From NCBI RefSeq assembly GCF_008330945.1, contig NZ_CP043488.1, forward strand, positions 62,001 to 126,000: a stretch of 64,000 nucleotides of DNA. The letters are read 5' to 3'. This DNA comes from Labrys sp. KNU-23. Its GTDB lineage: Bacteria > Pseudomonadota > Alphaproteobacteria > Rhizobiales > Labraceae. Both the position numbers and the translations under genes were made by a program. The notes beneath the pieces are model-generated. The model had not been told where the DNA came from and did not search any database. It saw only the letters and a list, made by a program, of their open reading frames with translations. Shown one piece after another: positions 1 through 9,100 of the stretch (the stretch's first letter is position 1; every line of letters begins with the position of its first letter).

Positions 1-1406
1 TGCTTGTTAAGTTATCTGATCAATGCTGATCGCTTGAGGAGGGTCCCGAGCGATGGCAGAGGCGGATGTTACGCTGACGGAGTGGCTAAAGCCGTTCGTT
101 GAAGAGCTGGGGCATAAGAGGCGTCGCCAGATGTGCCCGCTCTACATTTCCGGCTTGATCGGCCCGGGTGAACGCAAAAGCATGGAGCCGATGGCGGAAC
201 GCCTGGCGCTGGCACAGTACGACCGGCTGCATCATTTTATCTCGGATGGGATGTGGGATAGCGCGCCGCTGGAGGCAGAACTGGCGGTGCAGGGCGACCG
301 CCTGGTGGGCGGGAGCGATGCCTTTCTGGTGATCGACGACACCAGCCTGCCGAAGAAGGGCGAGCATTCGGTCGGGGTGGCGCCGCAATATGCTTCGATG
401 CTCGGCAAGCGTGCCAATTGCCAGACTCTGGTCTCGCTGACCTTAGCTCGCGAGGAGGTTCCCGTTCCAGTCGGTCTGCGGCTGTTTCTGCCAGAGAGTT
501 GGACCAGTGACCTGGAACGGATGGCCAGGGCCGGCGTTCCCGAACCCAACCGCATCGCCCGCACCAAGCCCGAGATAGCGCTGGATGAGGTCGACCGACT
601 GATCGCAGCGGGCCTGCGGTTCGGCACCGTGCTTGCCGATGCCGGCTATGGACTGTCGGCTCCCTTCCGCCAGGGCCTGAGCGCCCGCGGGCTCAGTTGG
701 GCCGTCGGCATTCCCAAACACCAGAAGGTCTATCCGGCCGATGTCTCCTTGATCTTCCCGGTCGCGGGCCAAGGTCGGCCGCGCAAGCATCCCATCCCCG
801 ACACGCTCTCGATCGCAGCCGAGGAGGCTTTGCTGCAGACGAATTGGAAGAGGGTAAACTGGCGGCGCGGTACGAAAGCGCCTCTGGCGGCCCGCTTCGC
901 CGCCTTGCGCGTGCGCGTCGCCGATGCCAACCCCCAGCGCATCCTCGACAAGGGACAACAACATATGCCGGGCGAAGAGGCTTGGCTGGTCGGGGAATGG
1001 CGCTCCTCAGGGGAGCGCAAATATTACCTGTCCAATCTACCCCTCGAAACGCCTCTCAAGGCCCTGGCGGGCGCCATCAAGGCGCGGTGGGTGTGCGAAC
1101 AGGCTCATCAGCAGATGAAGGAAGAACTCGGTCTCGATCATTTTGAAGGACGATCCTGGCAGGGCCTGCACCGCCACGCCCTCATGACTATGATCGCCTA
1201 CGCCTTCCTGCAGCATCGGCGTCTGCAACAGCAAGAGGACGCGGGGAAAAAAACGAACGAGGGAAGGACCGCCCCAACCAACCCTCCCAGCCATCAGGCG
1301 CGCTGTCATCAAAGCACTATACCCGATCAAATCCTTCCATCGATGTCCCAACTGCCGCATCCGCTTCAGCGGAGCGTCTCCTTGAATCTGCCAAAGTAGT
1401 GCTAGG
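1..1406 (+). mobile_element. IS701-family insertion sequence (ends approximate)
   Basis: This stretch is the transposase gene and its short flanks. The left end may lie outside the window, since the gene starts only 52 bases in. The right end is placed just after the stop codon, because a second, decayed copy of the same 3' end at 37681-37890 (other strand) stops matching about there. I could not identify terminal inverted repeats with confidence. Confidence 0.6.
53..1399 (+). CDS. IS701-family DDE transposase
   Basis: Cut-and-paste transposase acting on the ends of its own element. The 448-residue product has the RNase H-like catalytic layout: D95/D96 in FLVIDDTSLPKKG, D196 in VLADAGYG, and E349 in a helix spaced like the IS4/IS701 R-(3)-E-(6)-K signature (R345, E349, K356), followed by the family block LGLDHFEGRSW. 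GAGGAGG upstream supports the ATG at 53. The last 60 or so residues, after FLQHRRLQQQ, are polar and low in complexity, as is usual in this group. The catalytic core looks intact, so the element may be active. A decayed relative of its 3' end lies at 37681-37890 on the other strand. Confidence 0.9.
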   Translation: MAEADVTLTEWLKPFVEELGHKRRRQMCPLYISGLIGPGERKSMEPMAERLALAQYDRLHHFISDGMWDSAPLEAELAVQGDRLVGGSDAFLVIDDTSLPKKGEHSVGVAPQYASMLGKRANCQTLVSLTLAREEVPVPVGLRLFLPESWTSDLERMARAGVPEPNRIARTKPEIALDEVDRLIAAGLRFGTVLADAGYGLSAPFRQGLSARGLSWAVGIPKHQKVYPADVSLIFPVAGQGRPRKHPIPDTLSIAAEEALLQTNWKRVNWRRGTKAPLAARFAALRVRVADANPQRILDKGQQHMPGEEAWLVGEWRSSGERKYYLSNLPLETPLKALAGAIKARWVCEQAHQQMKEELGLDHFEGRSWQGLHRHALMTMIAYAFLQHRRLQQQEDAGKKTNEGRTAPTNPPSHQARCHQSTIPDQILPSMSQLPHPLQRSVSLNLPK

Positions 1407-2563
1407 CTCAGCGAGGCAGTTTTCGTCTGCTTCACATCAGAGCCCAACGCTCTTCGATATTTGGATCTTGAAGAGCCTATCGGTATGAACGGGGCCGAAA
1501 CTAGGTCTGACTTGCAATAATTGCGTCTCGCCAGGACCACGCGAGGCGCAAGGCGAACAACGCCATCCTACCTCATTGGGTCTATACTTTCGATGCAGTT
1601 GCCTTCGATGGTTCGTAACCATCCATCTGAGATGAAGAAATTGCCTCAGGCAACTGTTCCATTTCGGTATACCTATGCCAGGCCCGAGTTATGTTCGAAT
1701 CCGGCAGCAATTGGGCCTGAAGAAGACGACGCGCAGCTATGATTGGTGACAAGTAGGCCATCGAGAGTTTGCTCGATCGGGTGCATCATAAACCGACGCC
1801 AACCCGGCACCGGTATCACCCACCTTAAAGTCGCGAAGTAACATTTGGACAAGAAACCAAGCATGACTCGAAATATCGTGCGGCGCGTCACCTTGGCGGC
1901 TCGGCGTATGGATTCCTCGCGAGGTTTCTGGCCCAGGAGCCGTGGTGCCACCAGCCAAAAACTCGGCCGCATGGAGAATACAGGATAATATTGGATTAGT
2001 GGTCTCACCAAATTGTTTTCATTTTTAAGTATAAAGATCAAATAATCTTCAGATTGGTGTGTATAGAATATTAATTACAGTATAAAGCATAAATAATATT
2101 CAAAATTGGTATATTTTAATTTTTAAATATCAAAAATACAAAAATATCTATACAATAATTTCGCCTTCATTTGTTACTAAAGGCGCCCAAAAAACCGAAA
2201 ACCGCGATGACAACCTAAGTATAAAATGATACCTCCAACATTAAATTGTTTGCTAGAAACATTTAGAAACAAAACTTCGCAACTCAGCAACAGAGTGCCT
2301 ATCTGATTGCCATCTAAAGTTGTATCGGCTCGCTCTCATCGTATGCTTTCCAGAGAGCGCTGCTAAGAACAACGGACAAAATAAAACTATAGGGCGAGGG
2401 ATTGACGGAAACTGGATGCTAGCATCTGTTGGAGCTGCCTATACCCGCGAGGTCAAAAAGGATGAAATTGGCTCTGGCTTAGTCGGCACGAACGACGTGA
2501 CGCCACATGCAAAGCGAAGCCTACCTAGAGTAAATTATCACCGAAATTTCAAGGGAGCCCCTT
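1400..2563. other. Intergenic region, AT-rich to the right, no supported gene
   Basis: I see no convincing gene. Near 1596-1656 there is an imperfect structured element: CAGTTGCCT and its inverse AGGCAACTG enclose a smaller inverted repeat GATGGTT/AACCATC. From about 2040 the base composition turns strongly AT-rich, unlike the GC-rich DNA around it, and stays so through the next gene. A reading frame at 2320-2595 lacks family features and a convincing ribosome binding site, so I left it out. Confidence 0.5.
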
Positions 2564-3067
2564 ATGCTAGGTATATATCGAAGCGTTTCAAATAATATAA
2601 TTTCCGTTATAAGAGTATTTGTCATTGCTTCATTAAATATAGTTTTTTTCTATTTCGCTAGTGCGAATGGCGCTAGAGCTGAATCGAGCGCGCAAACCAC
2701 GCCTCAGCAAGTTGTAAGTGCGATAAATAAATGCCTCGCCGTCGGCGATGCTGAGTGCGTTATAGGGCGAATTTCGAAAGAAATGCCTGCGTATCAGCGC
2801 TTCGAGTATAATACAAGGCTTCAATTCGAAAAGAAAATCAAAGATACTCTGGTTCAACCGCCAAAATTAGTTGAAAGTGTTATCGATAGGTATTATGGAT
2901 CGTCGATTTATGTAAACGTAACATATCTAAATATGCCCGCATCTCCAAATATAAATGCTAGTGAATATTTATTCATTAAATATGTATTCTTTAAGAGTGA
3001 AAAAGGGTGGGATCTTACTAAGATGGACTTCAAGCAAACTGGTGATTTTCCGATTCCAGAATGGTAA
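2564..3067 (+). CDS. Small secreted protein of unknown function
   Basis: I do not recognise this 167-residue protein. A long hydrophobic N-terminal stretch (about residues 14-35) ends in NGARAES, which fits Sec export with cleavage after Ala. The mature part has two Cys (in NKCLAVGDAECV) that could form a disulfide, then a helical segment and a strand-rich end; this is compatible with a small NTF2-like or similar fold, but that is a guess. GGGAG just upstream supports the start. It lies in AT-rich DNA about 110 bases before the giant secreted protein, so it may belong to the same secretion locus. Confidence 0.65.
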   Translation: MLGIYRSVSNNIISVIRVFVIASLNIVFFYFASANGARAESSAQTTPQQVVSAINKCLAVGDAECVIGRISKEMPAYQRFEYNTRLQFEKKIKDTLVQPPKLVESVIDRYYGSSIYVNVTYLNMPASPNINASEYLFIKYVFFKSEKGWDLTKMDFKQTGDFPIPEW

Positions 3068-3180
3068 TAATAAATTTCATTGGGTATCCGATAATATAAT
3101 TAAATTAATGATTTAATTTGTAAACGGATATGTAAGTTGCTCGCGGTTGTTAATATATACACATCGGGGAGTAAATTTCT
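3068..3180 (+). promoter_or_regulatory. AT-rich leader of the giant secreted-protein gene
   Basis: This gap is rich in A and T and contains several TATAAT-like stretches (for example GATAATATAATTAAATT near 3090), followed by GGGGAG about nine bases before the ATG at 3181. It probably holds the promoter of the type I substrate. AT-rich promoters of surface-protein genes are typical MucR targets in rhizobia and a mucR-like gene lies at 22442, but that link is only inference. Confidence 0.35.
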
Positions 3181-6100
3181 ATGTCTAGCGCCAACTCAAA
3201 AACCAACTACGGTGTCGGCCCTCTTGCTGGAGGTGGGACTATTTCTGTTGGTGTTGGTTTCAGTGCCGGTGATATGTTGGGCGGCGTGCTGTCTAGTGGA
3301 TATTCCATAGGATACGGACAAGATCCATTGACAGGCCAGTGGGGTATAGGAATAGCGAGCTATACGACTTTTGGACCGACATTAACTACTCCCGTTGCAA
3401 CAGGAAGCGTTGAAGTCTCTACATCTAATTCTATCCCGAATCTAAATGCTGGGTGGTCGATCTCTGCCGCCCTGGGGAACTTAACGTACTCGCTAAGCAT
3501 TACTCTCAAATTCACTGAAGTCGACCCCGCTACTTATAACGCTATGTACTGGTCACCCCAGTATGATCCGACTCTCGACACTGCTTTTAGATACCAAGAA
3601 TTTGATCAACCAACACTAAAACCAGATGGTACGCCTGTAAATACGATGACATGGGGAATCGGCCCAGTATCTACGGAGCCTAGTTTTAGCATTGGAGAGA
3701 CTTATACAAAATATTATTCAATATATCATTTTGGGATTGATCCTTTTGCTGACGGTTCCACGGCTCCCAGTTCTAACTATGGCATCGGCTATGAGCCCGG
3801 CGGCAGTGAGCCAAACGGGGGCTTCGACAGCCCGTTCGGCAGTGGCTTCGAGCCCGGCGGCAGCGAGCCAAACGGGGGCTTCGACAACCCGTTCGGCAGT
3901 GGCTTCGAGCCCGGCGGCAGTGAGCCAAACGGGGGCTTCGACAACCCGTTCGGCAGTGGCTTCGAGCCCGGCGGCAGCGAGCCAAACGGGGGCTTCGACA
4001 ACCCGTTTGGCAGTGGCTTCGAGCCCGGCGGCAGTGAGCCAAACGGGGGCTACGATAACCCAATCGGCAGTGGCTTCGAGCCCGGTGGTGGTTACTCCGC
4101 TGGAGGCGAGGGAGCGGCGAGCCATGGTTCGGGCGGGGTATCGACAAATACCGGCGGGTCGGATGCTGGAGGTGGCGGCGTAAATGCCGGCGGGGGCTTT
4201 GGCGGGGGCAATGAGGCAAGTATGGGAAGTACTGGAGGAGGGATGGCTCACTCCAGTTACAATGGGAATGATGTGGGCGACCACAACATCCCTGGAAACG
4301 ATCACGAATTCGCTCCCGTTATTCTAGATCTTGTTGGAGATGGGATAAAAGTCACTTCGCTTTCGTCGTCGACCAATTTTATCAGCGGTGATGGCAGTAT
4401 CTATCAGCGTCGCACTGCTTGGGCCGGTACCGGCAATGGTGTACTGGTGCTCGACCTCGACGGGGATGGCAAAATCAGCCAGAAGAACGAGTTTGTCTTC
4501 ACGGATTGGGACCCGACTGCTAGTTCTGACCTGCAGGCTCTGAAAGACGTCTTCGACTCTAACCATAATGGCAAGCTTGATGCTGGCGATGCGGATTGGT
4601 CTAAATTCAAGGTGATGGTCAATGGCCAGTTGGTCACGCTGGCTTCGCTTGGGATCACTTCGATTGACCTGACGCCGACGGGCAGCGGTCAGACCTTCAA
4701 CGACGGCTCGACCATCACAGGCACAACGACCTATACCAAATCGGACGGTAGCACGGGACAGGTCGGAGATGCGTCCCTTGCCACCGATGCCAATGGCTAT
4801 GTGATCCATCAGAGCCAGACCACCAATGCCGATGGATCCGTCGCCACCGACATTCTCGGTTACAACACCGATGGCTCGGAAGCCTTCGAGAACGTGGTGA
4901 CGCTGAGCGCGAACGGCGCGAACAAGACCACCAAATATGACGACAATGGCGACGGCGTCTTCGACCGCTCGCAAACAGACAGCACGGTCGTCAATGGCGA
5001 TGGGTCCTCGACCGAGACCATCAGCGACTTCAATGTCGACGGCTCCCTGAAGGATCGCACCGCTGCGACGACCAGCGTCGATACCAAAACCGTGACAACG
5101 CAAGTTGACCAGAACGGCGACGGCATCTGGGACCAGTCACAGGTCTTCGTCACCAATGCCGATCATTCGACGTCGACCACCTCAAAGAACTTGGCTGCAA
5201 ATGGAACGGTAGTCAACCAGATCCAGGTGACCACCAGCGCCGATGGCCTGACCAAGACGACGAAGACCGATCACACCGGCTCCGGCAGTTTTGATCAGAT
5301 CGAGACTGATGCGACCATCGTCAATGGCGACGGCAGTCGTACCGAAACCATCACCGATACTGGCAGCAACGGCGCGATCCTCGACAGGGCCGTCACCACG
5401 ATCAGCGCGGATCGTGCAACCTCCACCATTCAAGAGGATCATACGGGCAATGGCACCTTCGACACGGTGGAGACGACCTCGAGGAGCGTGACCTCGGACG
5501 GCACGATCTCGACCTGGATCGTCGATGACAATGCCGATGGCTCAGAGCGAACCATCCATGTCGTCAACATCAGCGCCGATGGGCTGACGAAGACCGAGTA
5601 TTTCGATTGGAACAGCGATGGTCCGGCCGATGAGATCCGCTTCGATGGCACGGTCATCGGTAGCGATGGCTCGCGAACGGAGACGGTCTGGGACAAGAGC
5701 GGCAATGGTACGCTCATCAGCCAGACGGTGACGGCGACCAGCGCTGACAAGAAGACGATCACGATCACGACCGACGCAAACGGGGACGGTGCCACCGACC
5801 AGACGACATCGATCGTCACTGGCTCGGATGGCACCACCACCAAGACGGTCTCGAACTTCGCCCCCAACGGCTCCCTCATCAACCGCATATTGACCACCAC
5901 CTCAGCCACCGGCCTGTCCAAGACGAGCAAGACGGACGTGAATGGCGACGGCACTTATGATGCGGTCACCACTGATGTGATCGTCAAGAACGCGGACGGC
6001 TCCAGCACCGAAACGGTTGTTGATGCCAGCGCCAACGGCACGTTGATCGACAAGTCGATCACCAGCACCACCGCCAATGGTCTGACGCAGACCAAGCAGC

Positions 6101-9100
6101 AGGATCTCGACGGCAACGGCACCATTGACCGCACCACGACGGATGCCATCTTGCTCAATGCCGACGGCAGCCGCACCGAGACCCTATCGGTGACCAGCAA
6201 TTCGGGAGCGCTGCTCTCCAAGACAGTAACTGTTGACAGCGCCAACCGGCTGACCTCGACAATCAATGTCGACAGCAATGGCGATGGCTATGTCGACCGG
6301 ACGCAGGTCAGCACGACCAATACCGACGGCTCGACGACCAGGACGGTTTCGGACTTCGCGGCCAATAGCAGTCTGGTCGACAAGACGATGACGACGGTGA
6401 GCGCCAACGGCCTGAGCACAACGATCCAAAGCGACCTCACGGGCGATGGCCTCTATGACGGCTCGACCAGTGATGCCATTGTGTTGAATGCAGACGGCTC
6501 GAAGACAGAGACCAAGGCGAGCTATAGCGGCAGTGGTGCTTTGCTGAGCAAGCAGGTGGTCACCACCAGCGGCAACGGCCTGTCGGTCACCACGCAGACG
6601 GATGCCAATGGTGACGGCAGTTTCGATGCCAAGACCACCGACGTCATGGTGATCAACGCCAACGGCTCACGCACCGAGACGGTCTCGAACGACAACGGCG
6701 ATGGTACGGCGCTACTCAACCGGACTGTCACGACCATTTCGGGCAATGGCCTGTCGAAGACCACCACCAGTGATTTCAATGGTGATGGCAAGGTCGATCA
6801 GACCGTCAGCGATGTCACCACGCTCAATGCCGACGGTTCGAGGCAGCAAACGATCAACACCATGAATGCCAATGGCACCGTGGTGAACCAGGTCGTCACC
6901 AATACCAGTGCGGCCGGCGACCATGTCGAAAGCTGGACCATTCCCTATGTCGGCAGCGACACGCGCACGCATGAGTACAAGTCCATCAAGGCCGATGGCA
7001 GCGTCCAGGACGATGTGTGGACCTATACGGCAGACGGCTCGACGGTGCTGTCGGACGTGACGACGATCACCAGCGCCAATGGTCTGTCGAAGACCGTGAT
7101 CACTAGCCTGGCCGGTGTGATCGATTCCGAGCAGACCTCGGTTACGACGGTGAATGCCGATGGCTCCAGGACGACGACTGTCTCGGACTATGCGGGCACG
7201 TCCACGCTGAAGAACAAGACGGTCACCACCACCAGTGCCAACGGTCTCACCGTCACGACACAGATGGACGACAATGGCGACGGCAGCTTCGAGCGCACCA
7301 ATACCAGCGTAAAGACGCTCAATGCCGACGGCTCGGTCACCACCGTAATGTCCGACGTCAATGCCAACAACTCCCTGCACGACAAGGTGACAACCACGAT
7401 CAGCGCCGATCAACTGACGACGACCGTGACCAAGGACATCAATGGCGACGCCACCGTCGATCAGACCATCATTGCTCACATCAATGCCGATGGCTCGATA
7501 TTGACCTCTTCCATGGATGGCACAGTCAAATCGGCATCAGGGCGCAGTTATGGCAGCACTAATGGCCGCTACGAGACTGATAGTGCCAACGGCCTGTCCA
7601 AGACGATCCAGTATGATGCCAATGGCGATGGCCTGGCAGAAAGCCAGACAACCGACGCAATGGTCATCAACACGGATGGCTCCACGGTCGAGACGATCAC
7701 CGATGCCACGCTTTCGGGCGGGGTCGCGACCTCGGCCTCGCCGACCTACACTGTCACCACCAAGGACAAGGCGGTGATTACCACCAGCGCCGACGGCCTG
7801 ACAGTGACCAGGCAGTACGACCTGACTGGCTCGGGGACCTTTGGTGCGATTGAGACCGATCAGACGGTGCTGAATGCCGACGGCTCCAAGACCGTTTCGG
7901 TCACCGAGACCAAGGCCGGCGCCCAAACGGCCCACTACGTCGCGACCACGAGCGGCAACGGCTTGAGTGTTTCCAAGCAATGGTATTTCGGGGCGGCGAC
8001 CAGCGCGAGCCAGACACAGACGGACGTCACCACGATCAATGCCGATGGCTCGACGACCGAGACCATCACCAGCCTCAAGGCTGATGGTTCCCTGTTGTCG
8101 AAGACTGTAAAGACGACCAGCGCGGACGGCAGGACCGTCACCCTGCAGCAGGATTCTAATGGTACCGGTGTCTTCACCCAGAGCAGCACCACGACGACGA
8201 TGACGGTGATCGATGCGCCGTTGACCACCACGGTCAAGGACTTCAATGCCGATGGCAGCCTGAAGGACAAGCTTACCAAACAGACCAGCACCGATGGGCT
8301 GACGACCACCACCAGCCGGGATGCCAACGGTGATGGCGTTGTCGACCAGACCGAAGTCGTGACCAAGTCGGTCGACGGTGGCTCCACCGACGTCATCACG
8401 GACTTCTCCTCAACCGGCACCAAGATCGACCAGATGACGGCGACGACGAGCTGGGATGGCCTGACCACCAATGTCAGCTGGGATCTCAACGCGGATGGCG
8501 TCAATGATCGCACCCGCGCCGACACCAAGGTCTATAATGCCGATGGCTCCTATAGCGAGACCATCAAGGACTATCGGACAAGCACCAAGACGAGCACGGG
8601 ATGGGGAGCGGCCGTCACACCGGTCCTGGTAAAATCCACAACTATAGCTACCAGCGCTGACGGTAAGACGCGAACCACAACCATCGACGTTGATGGCAAT
8701 GGCTCCGTTGATCAGACGTCCACGTCAGTCACGGCAATCGACGGGTCGGTGGTTACCACTACGACCAACAATAGCTATGCAAAAGCAGTGACACCTTTGC
8801 CTGGCAAGGTCTTGTGGAATTCGGCGATCGCCACGTCCAACAAAACCGTTGCCTCGAAGGTGATCACCACGGTCAGCGCAGATGGCCTTTCGGAGACCGT
8901 ACAAGCCGACTATGACGGTAACGGTACCTATGAGCACACCGAGACTTGGCAAACCCAGATTGACGGCTCGCAGATCGACACGATCCAGGACGTTAATGCG
9001 AGCGGCACTGTTGTGGCTAAAGGTACCGAGATCATCAGTGCGGATGGGCTGACAACCACCCTCAGCGAGGACTCGGACAACAACGGCACGATCGATCATG

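Noticed and set aside
1684-1710. tRNA T-arm-like GTTCGAATCC
   Set aside because: No matching acceptor, D or anticodon arms could be drawn around it.
2320-2595. 91-codon frame before the small secreted protein
   Set aside because: Overlaps the supported start at 2564, with no family features or convincing ribosome binding site.
3793-4086. CRISPR-like regular repeat
   Set aside because: Direct 57-bp repeats have no unique spacers, stay in frame and encode part of a protein. I saw no CRISPR array anywhere in the window.
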